Shown piece after piece: positions 23,421 to 32,727 of a DNA stretch of 44,624 nt (the stretch's first letter is position 1; the number at the start of each line of letters is the position of its first letter). The stretch covers positions 1-44,624 of the forward strand of contig JAEOTH010000063.1 of assembly GCA_016839915.1 (NCBI GenBank), written 5' to 3'. The notes under the pieces are model-generated. The model was given only the letters and a program-made list of their open reading frames with translations, was not told the DNA's origin and searched no databases. The position numbers were made by a program, and so were the translations under genes. This stretch comes from Promethearchaeota archaeon. Lineage in GTDB: Archaea > Asgardarchaeota > Lokiarchaeia > Sigyniarchaeales > SOKP01.

Positions 23421-24674
23421 TCAAAATTGTACCTTTTCAGGATATGTTATCTCTAGCAAACTGAGAGCTTTCTTTGCAATTTCATATGTAATTGCACCAT
23501 CAGAATCTTGATTTTTATAAGCTTCCCTAATTTTAGGTAGTAAATATTCTGGAAATACTATTAATGGCTTAATATCTGTTAATAAACATATCCATTTCCT
23601 ATCATTATCATCAGTAACTTCTGTGATAATATTTAATTTCTTTAAATCGTCTAACAGGATTTCTGTAACTGCGAACTCTGAAAATATTTTAGGGATTTTG
23701 TCCAGCGGGTAATGATTATGCCTCATTAAAACAAAAAAATCATATACATCTGGATTTAAAAGAATTGATGCTAATCTTTTTGTCTCCTCAATTGGTTGAA
23801 TATAAGGATCATAATTTGCAAAGAAATCAACAACTTTTTGTTTATATAATGGAAGTAATTCGTTTTTTGTTTCTTTGAAATGGTTTAGAAGATTTTCATT
23901 AGGAATGCGAGCAAACATTATATCCTTAACAAGAAATAAATATTCTCCTTGGTGTGTGATTTCACCTGTCTTCTTATCTTTCTCCCCTTTGATCCAGTCT
24001 CTACGGATAATATTTAATTCTAAAAACGGTTGAAGCAGAATATCTACGTTAATTGTAGAAGTCATTTTTTCTAAAATGCCTTTCATTTCTTTTTTCGAAA
24101 TAGGAGATTCTCTTAAGAGTTCCAGAATTTTCATCCGTTCATTGCTATTATAGATTAAGGCAACTTTCTGAAGTTTATCTAAATTAGATAAACGATCGAC
24201 TTGGAAAATAGTAAACTTTATTTCATTTTTTAATCTAATGTTGATATTCTCAATAAGGGAGAGCTGTTTGGAATTTCTAGCTCGTGTTAGTTTATCAAAG
24301 ATCACATCTAATCTGTTACCCATATCTTTAATAAGATCCTCAAAGATTTCGATTTCATCATCTAATTCAAATATCGAAATTGCTAAATACTGGGTTCCAT
24401 CCGCAACTTGTTTAAAATAAGAGACAACTTGATAAGGAGTTTCTTTCAATCTTCCTTGATAAAAATTACTATAACTATATTTGACTCCAAAAAGACCTGT
24501 AGTATGCTGATAAAATATTGCGAAAATATCATTTTCGATTAGTAATTCTGAAAAATTTTCTTCGTCGTATTCATCTTCACGAAATATCAATTGAATTGGT
24601 TCAAATTGAGGTTCTATTTCGCCCGTATCTTTTTGATTTATTTTGAACTGAAATGTCAAAATTCCTTGGATCAA
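23421..24674 (-). CDS. Longin-like domain plus winged-helix protein, Asgard-type
   Basis: A 417-residue soluble protein not assignable to a named family. The first ~150 residues show the alternation of a longin/roadblock-like fold (ILTFQFKI strand; IFAIFYQHTTGLFGVKYSY; YLAISIFELDDEIEIFEDLI). A winged-helix segment follows (about 185-270), in which RMKILELLRESPISKKEMKGIL leads into the HTH. A second similar helical segment lies at about 305-365. It is the first gene of a two-gene unit with the coiled-coil TrmB-like protein. The pairing suggests a signalling or regulatory module, perhaps linking a longin-type sensor to gene control or a filament-like partner (inference). Confidence 0.55.
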   Translation of the reverse strand: MIQGILTFQFKINQKDTGEIEPQFEPIQLIFREDEYDEENFSELLIENDIFAIFYQHTTGLFGVKYSYSNFYQGRLKETPYQVVSYFKQVADGTQYLAISIFELDDEIEIFEDLIKDMGNRLDVIFDKLTRARNSKQLSLIENINIRLKNEIKFTIFQVDRLSNLDKLQKVALIYNSNERMKILELLRESPISKKEMKGILEKMTSTINVDILLQPFLELNIIRRDWIKGEKDKKTGEITHQGEYLFLVKDIMFARIPNENLLNHFKETKNELLPLYKQKVVDFFANYDPYIQPIEETKRLASILLNPDVYDFFVLMRHNHYPLDKIPKIFSEFAVTEILLDDLKKLNIITEVTDDNDRKWICLLTDIKPLIVFPEYLLPKIREAYKNQDSDGAITYEIAKKALSLLEITYPEKVQF

Positions 24675-24878
24675 CTATATCACTTTTAAAACTGATAAAT
24701 AAGTTTTTTAATTAAAATTATATAATTATTTCTTAAGTATTATTTATTATTATTATTTAATTAAACTTTATTCAATTTGATTAATTAGTGATAAGTAGAA
24801 TATCAAAAGTATTGGTGATAAGTCTCTATTAAACAACTAAAAAACCTAAGAAATAAAAAAAACCTTTTTCTTATATTT

Positions 24879-26495
24879 GTGTTAGCTTGCTTGTTTTTAA
24901 GCACTTTTATCTCTAGTTTTACTACAACTAATCTATTCAAACAGGTAGGTTCTGAAAATATTAAGACATCGGCAGTACAATACAATACTAGACAGTGGTT
25001 AGCAAATAGGTTTTTTGATAATAATTTATCATGGACTTCCGTAAAGGAGGGTGATATTTCAGATGTGGACGCTTATATTGACCAAGGTTGGGGTAATTAT
25101 GTCATTCATGGCGATTCAGGTGTGAAGCAGATTGATGAACCACTTAATGATGGCAAGTGGCAAGATTACAACAATCCGGATTTCCCAATTTCTCCTGATA
25201 CAAATGGTAGTTCTTCAGCGGGTTTATACATCACTCATCAATGGCATGAAAATATTGATCAAACTCGAAATACTCCTAGTATTCATTGGAAAAGGAACAT
25301 AAGAATGCCTGTAAATATGTCTGATTATATAATAACGGATGCATATCTTGAGGCAGTATATAATGCATCAGTTCAAGCTTTAGACCACGATGGTGGTGGT
25401 ATAGAGGTTGCTGGAGATTATACAGAAGGCCAAAATCCCCCCGCTGATACACAATTTGCCACTGGTGATTTTGCTACTTTTTATGTGCTTATTTCTGATG
25501 TAGATAACAATAACGTCTTTCAAATTGCTATAAATAAAACAACGAATCTTGGGCAAGACAGTAATCCAACAATAACAAATCATACAGATACACTTCTAGA
25601 TGTAGTACCAAAAAGCATTCTGATATCCTATTTGAACTCAGTTTTGGAATATGACAACTTTAATTTTACTATTACTTTAGGGATTGATCTCTATTGCGAA
25701 GATAATGAATATAATGTAGATATCGATACATGGGAGATGGTAATAATGAGGTCATTCAACTTAACCTTTACATATAAAAAGAATATAAACCAATTTACCT
25801 CTATCTCTTGGGAACAAGTAGGAGACCAAATTACAGGAGAAACAGCACAAATTACAAACGCTCAGTTAAATTTTATATATAAAATTGACCAAGTTTGGCC
25901 ATCTAGCTTATCTCCAAATTCAGAAATTTATATATTAATTAATAATAAAAAAGTTACAGAAATCACAAAATTAAGTAGTGCTACGGTAGATCCTCAAGAA
26001 AGATTTCCAGGGGGTCTTGATGTAACTTCATTTATATCTAAAGATATTGATATTTCTCTTTCAATTCAAGTTTACTTAGCTGACAATTTTGGGTTAGCTG
26101 AAGATATTATAATTTCTATTGATAGGCCCTTTTTACAGATTTCTTGGAATGTAATTGTTGATGATCCATTCCCAGAACCATTTATTTTTCGCGTATTATT
26201 AATTGTTGCCAGTATTGCAGGTTTAAGCATCGGAGGATATCTGGTTGCATATCAAAAAGTGCTAAAATATCCAAAACCTGTAAGAAAAGTAAGAAAATAT
26301 AGACGAACATTAACAAGAAAGAAAGAACCAATAGTAAGTATATTAAAAAGAGAAAGTGCTTTTAAAAAAGAATATAAACAAGAACTGCATAAAACTTCTT
26401 CATTTTTAAGGGGAAAACCATCGGTATCTGAGGGTATGAAAGAACCAACTAAACTACCAATTGAATCTAAAAAAATACCTGAGGGTAATAAATAA
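24879..26495 (+). CDS. Cell-surface protein with C-terminal membrane anchor, paralog A
   Basis: About 538 residues, paralogous to the next gene. It has an N-terminal signal-like hydrophobic stretch, a large beta-rich extracellular region with many N-glycosylation sequons, one membrane helix (about 434-455) and a basic cytoplasmic tail with KYPKPVRKVRKYRRTL. The listed start is GTG 24879, but in-frame codons upstream back to 24822 read as a lysine-rich n-region (SIKQLKNLRNKKN). The real signal peptide may therefore begin earlier, at a non-standard codon such as ATT 24828. I do not recognise the ectodomain. It has its own promoter region (24675-24878), divergent from the longin-like gene. Confidence 0.72.
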   Translation: MLACLFLSTFISSFTTTNLFKQVGSENIKTSAVQYNTRQWLANRFFDNNLSWTSVKEGDISDVDAYIDQGWGNYVIHGDSGVKQIDEPLNDGKWQDYNNPDFPISPDTNGSSSAGLYITHQWHENIDQTRNTPSIHWKRNIRMPVNMSDYIITDAYLEAVYNASVQALDHDGGGIEVAGDYTEGQNPPADTQFATGDFATFYVLISDVDNNNVFQIAINKTTNLGQDSNPTITNHTDTLLDVVPKSILISYLNSVLEYDNFNFTITLGIDLYCEDNEYNVDIDTWEMVIMRSFNLTFTYKKNINQFTSISWEQVGDQITGETAQITNAQLNFIYKIDQVWPSSLSPNSEIYILINNKKVTEITKLSSATVDPQERFPGGLDVTSFISKDIDISLSIQVYLADNFGLAEDIIISIDRPFLQISWNVIVDDPFPEPFIFRVLLIVASIAGLSIGGYLVAYQKVLKYPKPVRKVRKYRRTLTRKKEPIVSILKRESAFKKEYKQELHKTSSFLRGKPSVSEGMKEPTKLPIESKKIPEGNK

Positions 26496-26513
26496 TGGAG
26501 GGATGATATAATT

Positions 26514-28262
26514 TTGAATCAGAAAATAAAATTAGAAAAAATACTCATTTTAGTGCTCATCTTCCTAATTCCATTATTTTCTCATATATTTTTTTCAAAT
26601 CCATTAACTTATAATTCAAAATTTAGTATTAAAACAGACAATCTTAAGAACTCAAGAGTGGAATATCATCTGAATAATTCTTGGATTGATAATCCTACAT
26701 TTGATGGAATTGGAGAACCATGGGAATCACGAATTGAAGGTGATTCTAGGGATGTCCTGGGAAATATAGCTCTAGGCCAAGCAAATTATGATATCATAGG
26801 TGATGCCGGATACAAACAAATTGATGACCCACTAAATTTAACGCATTGGGATCTTTATAGCAATCCAGATTTACCCATATTGCCAAATACATTTAGCAAC
26901 ATTACTGAGGAGGGGTGTGTAGTTTCCCATTCATGGGATGAAGATGTAAATCAAACTCATAATAGACCGAGTGCTCAATGGAAAAGAACAATAAACATGC
27001 CTGTTGATATGAGAGATTATATAATAACTGAGGCTTATCTTGAAGTTGATTTTAATGCAACAGTTACGGTTTCTCCTTGGTGGAATGGTGGAATAGATAG
27101 AGAGGGAGATTTAGGTTTAGATGATTATTCTACTGGTGATTACGCAGAATTTTATGTTCTTTTTTCAGATGTAGATGAAACTTTTCCACCCATTAGAGTA
27201 GCTTATAATCATACCGGCCCTGATTTTGGAAGAGATGGAACTTCAGGTATTTATCCTGATACGCCTATGGATATAGTTCCTACTAATGTTTTAAAAAGTG
27301 TAATATCATCAGTATTAGATACAGATGGCTTTAACTTTACAATAACACTTGGCATAGATATATATTGTGAAGATAACGAAGAGGGAGTAGATATAGATAC
27401 ATGGAATTCATTAATAATTAGATCCTTTAATTTAACATTTTCTTACGAGAAAAAGATTAACCAATTGACAGCAATTTCCTGGGAACAAGTAGGTAATACA
27501 ATAACAGGTACTAATGTTCAAGTTACAAATGCAAATCTTACCTTTAATTATAAGATTGATAGGTTATGGCCAGAGTTAGATTCTCCAAATTCTGAGATTA
27601 AAATTTTGCTTAATAATAATTCACATTCAGAAACAATTAAATTAAGTGAAGCCACAACTTCTTTTCAAACAGCAAAGGAAGGAGGATATGATGTAACCTC
27701 TCTGATTTTGAGTAATGTAAATGTTACACTTTCAATTCAAGTTTATTTAGCAGATGAGTTCGGATTAGATCAAAATATCACAATTTCTATAGATGACGTG
27801 TATTTAACTATTTCATATGTTGAGATTATTTATGAGTTTTTCCAGGAACCTTGGGTATTTGCAGCATTACTTGTATTTGCGAGCATTGCTACTGCAGGTA
27901 TTGGAGGTTATTTTATTGCTTATCAGAGAGTTTTGAAATATCCTAGACCTGTTAGAAAAGTTATGAAGTATAGAAGAACATTAAACAAAAGTCAAGCACC
28001 TGAAGTAGCTATAGTACCTCAAAGTGTAGCTTTTACTATGGCTTATAATCATCAACTCGCTGAGAGTTCTAAATTATTAAAAATCAAGCCTAGTGAAGTA
28101 AAAAAACCACCTACAATAGAAAAAGGTGCCATTGAGAAACCAGTAGATAAAGTGGCAAAAGAAAAAATTGAATCTGAAGAATTAATCACTAAATCGTTGG
28201 AAAAAAAGGAAGAGCTTGATGGAATAGTTAAAGAATCTGTGGAAAAAACAGATAAATCTTAA
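26514..28262 (+). CDS. Cell-surface protein with C-terminal membrane anchor, paralog B
   Basis: A 582-residue protein sharing with paralog A a signal peptide, the ectodomain motifs NPDLPILPNT, QWKRTINMPVDM, DYIITEAYLE and FNFTITLGIDIYCEDNE, and ISWEQVGNTITG. The membrane helix (about 450-470) and juxtamembrane KYPRPVRKVMKYRRTL are also shared. Its cytoplasmic tail is longer and Lys/Glu-rich, with low sequence complexity. The start is TTG 26514, 18 bases after paralog A, preceded by GGAGGGATG as ribosome binding site, so the two are translated from one transcript. Possibly they form a heteromeric surface complex (inference). Confidence 0.78.
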   Translation: MNQKIKLEKILILVLIFLIPLFSHIFFSNPLTYNSKFSIKTDNLKNSRVEYHLNNSWIDNPTFDGIGEPWESRIEGDSRDVLGNIALGQANYDIIGDAGYKQIDDPLNLTHWDLYSNPDLPILPNTFSNITEEGCVVSHSWDEDVNQTHNRPSAQWKRTINMPVDMRDYIITEAYLEVDFNATVTVSPWWNGGIDREGDLGLDDYSTGDYAEFYVLFSDVDETFPPIRVAYNHTGPDFGRDGTSGIYPDTPMDIVPTNVLKSVISSVLDTDGFNFTITLGIDIYCEDNEEGVDIDTWNSLIIRSFNLTFSYEKKINQLTAISWEQVGNTITGTNVQVTNANLTFNYKIDRLWPELDSPNSEIKILLNNNSHSETIKLSEATTSFQTAKEGGYDVTSLILSNVNVTLSIQVYLADEFGLDQNITISIDDVYLTISYVEIIYEFFQEPWVFAALLVFASIATAGIGGYFIAYQRVLKYPRPVRKVMKYRRTLNKSQAPEVAIVPQSVAFTMAYNHQLAESSKLLKIKPSEVKKPPTIEKGAIEKPVDKVAKEKIESEELITKSLEKKEELDGIVKESVEKTDKS

Positions 28263-28268
28263 AATGCC

Positions 28269-28823
28269 TTAGTTTTTCTGCTTTAAACAACCCATTATTA
28301 TTGCATCATGGTAATTCCCATGAAAATTTAAATATTCTTTTAATATTCCCTCTTTATTAAATCCACATTTTTCAAATAAAGATATTGACTTCTTATTTTC
28401 TATTGCAATATAAGCTTCAAGTCTATTTATTTTTAAATGGTTAATTGCTATATTTTTAATTAAATTAAGAGATTTTTCTGCTAATCCTTTACTCCAAAAA
28501 GAAGGGATCAGCCAAATACCAATCTGAGCTCGACGATGCTGCCAGTTAATATTCCAAAGACTAACCGATCCAATTTTTAATTTATTATCATCAAAAAGCT
28601 CGATGATATAATTAAATTGAAGATTATTATCCCAATATTTTAAATAACCCTTAATTAATCTTTTCGAATGTTCTAATGTTTTTAATGGGCCTAGTGATAA
28701 ATACATTATCAAATCCTCATTATTTAGGCTTTTAAATACAAATTTTGCATCATCTTTCGAGATCTTCCTAAGAAAGAGGTTTCCATCATTAATTTCTTCT
28801 ATAATATCATAGTCTCTTATCAT
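28269..28823 (-). CDS. GNAT-family N-acetyltransferase (RimJ/RimL-like)
   Basis: A 184-residue acetyltransferase of the RimJ/RimL (Acetyltransf_3) type, which transfers acetyl from acetyl-CoA to an N-terminal amine or small-molecule amine. Visible features are LFLRKISKDDAKFVF at the N-terminus, the core RRAQIGIWLIPSFWSKGLAEKS with the acetyl-CoA pyrophosphate loop, and the closing RLEAYIAIENKKSISLFEKCGFNKEG, the standard C-terminal GNAT signature. Substrate unknown. It converges on the surface-protein pair with six bases between stops. Confidence 0.87.
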   Translation of the reverse strand: MIRDYDIIEEINDGNLFLRKISKDDAKFVFKSLNNEDLIMYLSLGPLKTLEHSKRLIKGYLKYWDNNLQFNYIIELFDDNKLKIGSVSLWNINWQHRRAQIGIWLIPSFWSKGLAEKSLNLIKNIAINHLKINRLEAYIAIENKKSISLFEKCGFNKEGILKEYLNFHGNYHDAIIMGCLKQKN

Positions 28824-28917
28824 AGTTTAAAATTAAAAGGTTCTATCTGTTATAAAAAAAACTTATATAATAAATCTATCAAAAAAAAGATTAGATAAAA
28901 AAATAAAAAGAAAATGA

Positions 28918-29886
28918 TTATATTCCTTTAAAGTGTGGGGTATCTTTAATTTTTCTCCTGCCACCGCAATTTTTACAGGTGCTTCCATCTTCCATTTTAC
29001 CCTTACCATCACACACAGGACATTTAATTCTCCGATTGAAAGCCGTAATTCCCTCTTTAGCGTCAAAACTTCCTCCAAATGTTATTCCAAAACCAAATTG
29101 TTCCATCATTTGCCCTAATTGAGGGTATCGAGTACCAAATTTAACACACTTCTTAATCACAAATAAGGCTGTTGTTGGTGCATCTCCTAACCATTTTGCT
29201 TTCTCATGAACTAATTTCTCAAACTCATCGCCAGCAGGAGCAATCCAAGATACATATCCCCAATCGAACATTGTTTTAGCATCGATATGTTCACCAAACA
29301 TTGCCATTTTTAATGCTCGATTAACCCCAATCCTTGCAGCCATTCTTGTGATACCTCCATTAGCAGGAAAAATTCCTCTATTTATCTCTGGAAATCCAAA
29401 TCTAGATCGATCTGAAGCAATTACAATATCACAACATAATGTTAATTCACAACCTCCGCCTAAGGCAAAACCATCAACTGCAGCGATTAATGGTTTAGTA
29501 AATTGCTCCATCTCATCATAATCTCTATGTTTTATTCTCATTGCTTGACTCATGTGCATTGGGATATTAGGTTTTAATCTTTTGTCGAACATTGCTGCTA
29601 AATCCGCACCAACTGAGAACGAAGGCTTTTTAGTAACTTCTTTTGTACCTCGTAATACAACTGCTCTTATTGAACTATCCCATTCCATAAGTCTTAGTGC
29701 TCGAGTAATTTCAGCCAGTACAGCATCAGTCAAGGCATTTAATTTATCTGGTCGATTGATTGAAATCACAGCATAGTTCCCATCTATAGTACCTTCTCTA
29801 ATAACTTTTCCTGTCTCATCTTTAGCTGTCGGCCATTCAATTTTTAAATGTTCAAATTTTGATTCTTCAGCCATATTATTTTCCAC
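28918..29886 (-). CDS. Enoyl-CoA hydratase/isomerase with C-terminal DnaJ-like zinc motif
   Basis: A 322-residue crotonase-fold enzyme. Oxyanion-hole segments are VGADLAAMF and AAVDGFALGGGCEL, with DIVIASDRSRFGFPEINRGIFP next, typical of enoyl-CoA hydratases that hydrate trans-2-enoyl-CoA in fatty-acid or amino-acid degradation. After a normal crotonase length the protein ends in an extra ~35 residues with CPVC (289-292) and CKNC (304-307) in a CxxCxGxG-like context, as in DnaJ zinc fingers. That appendage is not usual for the family. It follows the 3-hydroxyacyl-CoA dehydrogenase gene by 23 bases and has the ribosome binding site AGGTGG, so the two form a beta-oxidation pair. Confidence 0.9.
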   Translation of the reverse strand: MENNMAEESKFEHLKIEWPTAKDETGKVIREGTIDGNYAVISINRPDKLNALTDAVLAEITRALRLMEWDSSIRAVVLRGTKEVTKKPSFSVGADLAAMFDKRLKPNIPMHMSQAMRIKHRDYDEMEQFTKPLIAAVDGFALGGGCELTLCCDIVIASDRSRFGFPEINRGIFPANGGITRMAARIGVNRALKMAMFGEHIDAKTMFDWGYVSWIAPAGDEFEKLVHEKAKWLGDAPTTALFVIKKCVKFGTRYPQLGQMMEQFGFGITFGGSFDAKEGITAFNRRIKCPVCDGKGKMEDGSTCKNCGGRRKIKDTPHFKGI

Positions 29887-29909
29887 CTTTTAATTTACTT
29901 AATTTTGAA

Positions 29910-31100
29910 TTATTTTCGCATTTCAAGAAATTTTCCAGTTTTCATTAATTCACATGGTTTTAAGTATTCCTTGCCAGTTTTATTAGCCAAATCCTCTAAC
30001 ATATCAATCCACTTTTGATACTGCTTTTTTCCCATACCAAATGGCCCTGGCACATTCATCCCCGCCATATTTGCATCATCAATAACCTTATATCCACTGG
30101 CAACTCCTTCTTCTAATAATCGACACCCTTCATTCAAAGCTATTGCCATTGAAATCTCTGCTTTAAACATACCTGCTTTTGTCGATTTATCAATTGTTGG
30201 TCGCCCTTTAGGGGTAAGATTTTCTTTCCAATTGTAGAATCCTTGGCCAGTTTTTCTACCTAGCTTATTTTCCTCGAACATTTTAGTAATTACTTTACCG
30301 GGTTTGAAATCTGGAGAAAGCGTTTCAGCATAGTAGTTATCAATATGATAAAACGTATCAATTCCAACGTAATCTGTTAATTCAATAGGACCCATTGGCA
30401 TTAATCCAGCAACATCAGCATCCAACTGTCCCCAAGGTATGCCTTTTTCAGCTGTTTGGTCAAAAACCCAATGCAAATAAATATGGTTAGGTGCATTTAA
30501 CCTATTGACAATGAATCCTGGTCTATCTTTTAATACAGGAGCGATATATCTTTTACCTCTTAGAACTGGGAGTGAGTTAGCAACATCCATTGCGCTATTA
30601 AATGTTTCTTCTGAAGTGTTTCCACCCTTAATCACCTCAATGCAAGCCATTAATGGAACTGGATTGAAGAAATGTATGCCACAAACTCTATCAGGAGCGC
30701 CACAATCTTTACCTATCTCAGTAATACTCATTGTAGAAGTATTTGAAGCGAAAATGATATGTGAAGGACCATTATCCATTGTGATTTTACTGACCTGCTT
30801 TTTAACTTCCATTTTTTCAATAACTGCTTCAATTACCATATCAGCATCTTTCACAGCTGATGCTAAATCAGTAGATTTTTTACATCTTCCCATTATATCA
30901 GCAGTAGTAATTCCTTCTCCTAATTTGCCTTTCTCTTCAGATTTCTTAACACCTACTTCTATACCTGAATAGGCTTTATTAACTAATTCATCATTAATAT
31001 CAACTAAGGTAACATTGTAACCTGCCATCAAAGCAACTTGAGCAATACCCTGCCCCATAAGCCCTACGCCTAATGTCACTATATTTTTAATATCAGTCAT
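29910..31100 (-). CDS. 3-hydroxyacyl-CoA dehydrogenase
   Basis: A 396-residue NAD-dependent enzyme oxidising 3-hydroxyacyl-CoA to 3-ketoacyl-CoA. The N-terminal Rossmann motif GVGLMGQGIAQVALMAGYNV (about 12-31) binds NAD. ASNTSTMSITEI and GIHFFNPVPLMACIEVI contain the conserved Ser and the catalytic His of the family. PGFIVNRLNAP and the C-terminal 3HCDH domain (TGQGFYNW) follow. It is somewhat longer than bacterial HbdA (about 280 residues) because of extra C-terminal sequence. It is cotranscribed with the enoyl-CoA hydratase; no thiolase or acyl-CoA dehydrogenase is in the window. In Lokiarchaeia such genes are thought to serve fermentative fatty-acid or amino-acid oxidation. Confidence 0.92.
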   Translation of the reverse strand: MTDIKNIVTLGVGLMGQGIAQVALMAGYNVTLVDINDELVNKAYSGIEVGVKKSEEKGKLGEGITTADIMGRCKKSTDLASAVKDADMVIEAVIEKMEVKKQVSKITMDNGPSHIIFASNTSTMSITEIGKDCGAPDRVCGIHFFNPVPLMACIEVIKGGNTSEETFNSAMDVANSLPVLRGKRYIAPVLKDRPGFIVNRLNAPNHIYLHWVFDQTAEKGIPWGQLDADVAGLMPMGPIELTDYVGIDTFYHIDNYYAETLSPDFKPGKVITKMFEENKLGRKTGQGFYNWKENLTPKGRPTIDKSTKAGMFKAEISMAIALNEGCRLLEEGVASGYKVIDDANMAGMNVPGPFGMGKKQYQKWIDMLEDLANKTGKEYLKPCELMKTGKFLEMRK

Positions 31101-31287
31101 TTTTATTATTCATCCTCTTAAAATTATTTTTGTAATAGAATTTTAGTATTGTTAAATTTAACATCTGTTATATTTTTTTTTCAAAGTAGTAACCCTCAAT
31201 TTGAATGAATATAGAAAAAGACAATCTCTTCTAGGCTTAAATTTGCTTAATACCTAAAGCATTTCAAGAATAACAAGGTATAAGTTA

Positions 31288-31815
31288 TTATAAGTAAAAA
31301 TTTAATTCTTCAACACAAACATCTTTTATGGCATCATTTTCAAGGAAATTTATCTCAATTTTTTTTATTTTATTACCTAACAACTTCTGAAATGCTGTTT
31401 CGAAGTATCCTTTATTAGTTCTACAAAAGGATTTTCCATAATTTAACTTTTCACGATGACTAATTGGAATACGTAAAAAACAGTGGTTTTCGATAATTAT
31501 TCTTACTTTATTATCATTTTGCTCAATATCTCTAATCTGTATTGAATAGAATTCTTTTAACTCCTCCATCAAAATGACTAAGGCTTCCATTATTTCAAAA
31601 TTTTCTTTCCCATATTCCCTTTTTATTCTTTCCGCAATCTTTGTACCGGGAAAAACTCCTATTTGATACAGAATGGAAAGTAAACTATTACGACCAAAAA
31701 TATCATATACTTTATAAACTAAAGATTCACTAATTATTTCAAATCCTTTTACCGAATTGATGTTTTCAATTGGATTTTGGATTCTTTCATTAATTTCTAG
31801 TATGTAGTCTTCCAC
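31288..31815 (-). CDS. V4R-like (4-vinyl reductase-type) small ligand-binding protein
   Basis: A 175-residue protein. The C-terminal half, ENHCFLRIPISHREK, then a cysteine in GKSFCRTNKGYFETAFQKLLG, then KIEINFLENDAIKDVCVEEL, follows the pattern of V4R/XylR-N-type domains, which bind small molecules or hydrocarbons. The N-terminal half is helical (FGRNSLLSILYQIGVFPGTKIAERI) as in stand-alone archaeal V4R proteins. The classical metal-binding cysteine pattern is only partly kept. A regulatory sensor role is inferred. It sits alone, downstream of the phosphatase genes, with 147 bases between. Confidence 0.5.
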   Translation of the reverse strand: MEDYILEINERIQNPIENINSVKGFEIISESLVYKVYDIFGRNSLLSILYQIGVFPGTKIAERIKREYGKENFEIMEALVILMEELKEFYSIQIRDIEQNDNKVRIIIENHCFLRIPISHREKLNYGKSFCRTNKGYFETAFQKLLGNKIKKIEINFLENDAIKDVCVEELNFYL

Positions 31816-31962
31816 TCTTAAATACTCCTAATATCAATAGATAAGTTGAGAATTTATAAATCCTTAATAATTAATAATCGCTCTCGTACTATTTAAACCT
31901 TAATTTTGGGTTTAGTCTCATTTTGTGAATTAATTACTATAAATTTATTCTATTAAAAGAAA

Positions 31963-32454
31963 CTAATCCACTCCTAATGATTTATTAAATTCCAAGATTT
32001 TTTTTATAGCTTTTTCAACATGCTCATCAATAATAATAAGAACTTTCCTATAAGTTTCATTAGTAGTATAGTAAGGATCGACTATATCAAGATTCTGAGT
32101 TTCTCCATTAAATTCTTTTAGTGTAAAGGTTTTTTTTTCAATATCTCTAATAGTATTAAAATTTTTCTTAATTTCTTTTGAATGGCTTATTTCCATGGTA
32201 AGAATTAAATCGTTCATTTCAATTAATTTACGACTTATTATTTTTGGAATAAAATCTGAATGGTTTATACCTTTTAAGTCCAAATAATTTCGAGACTCTT
32301 GCTGAATATAGCCAAAGGCGTTTAAAAATCCACATGAATCAAATTCCAAACTTATATTAAGCTTATTAGCATAATAACGTCCTAAATATTCCGCCGCGGG
32401 AGATCTTGCTGTATTTCCTAAGCATATGAATAGAACTCGTTTAATCTTCTTCAT
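31963..32454 (-). CDS. Low-molecular-weight protein phosphatase family protein, copy A
   Basis: A 163-residue LMW phosphatase-fold protein with the P-loop CLGNTARS (C11 to S18, CX5R-S) and the general acid region in DIVDPYYTTNETY. These enzymes dephosphorylate phosphotyrosine, phosphoarginine or low-molecular substrates through a cysteinyl-phosphate. Thioredoxin-coupled arsenate reductases of this fold need two further cysteines near residues 80-90. Here only C41 is present besides C11, so arsenate reduction is unlikely. A paralog lies just upstream on the same strand. Confidence 0.85.
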   Translation of the reverse strand: MKKIKRVLFICLGNTARSPAAEYLGRYYANKLNISLEFDSCGFLNAFGYIQQESRNYLDLKGINHSDFIPKIISRKLIEMNDLILTMEISHSKEIKKNFNTIRDIEKKTFTLKEFNGETQNLDIVDPYYTTNETYRKVLIIIDEHVEKAIKKILEFNKSLGVD

Positions 32455-32574
32455 GGTAAATCATATATTGAAAGAAATATATTTTAAATAAGTCTTATGG
32501 TAAATTTTTACGATAAAAATTAAATAAGAAGTTATCCTAAAGAATTATACCGAAACCACACTCATCTATTCTTT

Positions 32575-32727
32575 ATGAAAAAAGATTCTTTTAAAAATTG
32601 GTTAGTTAAAGAATTTGCGAGGGATTTAGATTTGAACAAAAAATCATTCCTCTACATATTTTTTTCTTTCCTAGCAATTATGTTTATAACTGAGTTTTTA
32701 GCTTACTCTATTATTCAGCTTTGTTGA
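32575..32727 (+). CDS. Possible 50-residue single-helix membrane peptide
   Basis: An ATG-started frame of 50 codons between the two phosphatase genes and on the opposite strand. Twenty-three polar, mostly charged residues (MKKDSFKNWLVKEFARDL onward) precede one hydrophobic helix (about 24-48). It overlaps the 3' end of the neighbouring phosphatase gene by 17 bases. The amphipathic head plus single membrane span is protein-like, and an AT-rich TATA-like word lies about 50-60 bases upstream. I recognise no homolog; chance remains possible. Confidence 0.35.
   Translation: MKKDSFKNWLVKEFARDLDLNKKSFLYIFFSFLAIMFITEFLAYSIIQLC

Noticed and set aside
24803-24985. Antisense 60-codon frame at the divergent promoter
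   Set aside because: It covers the signal-peptide region of the surface protein; its composition reflects the complement of a hydrophobic stretch.
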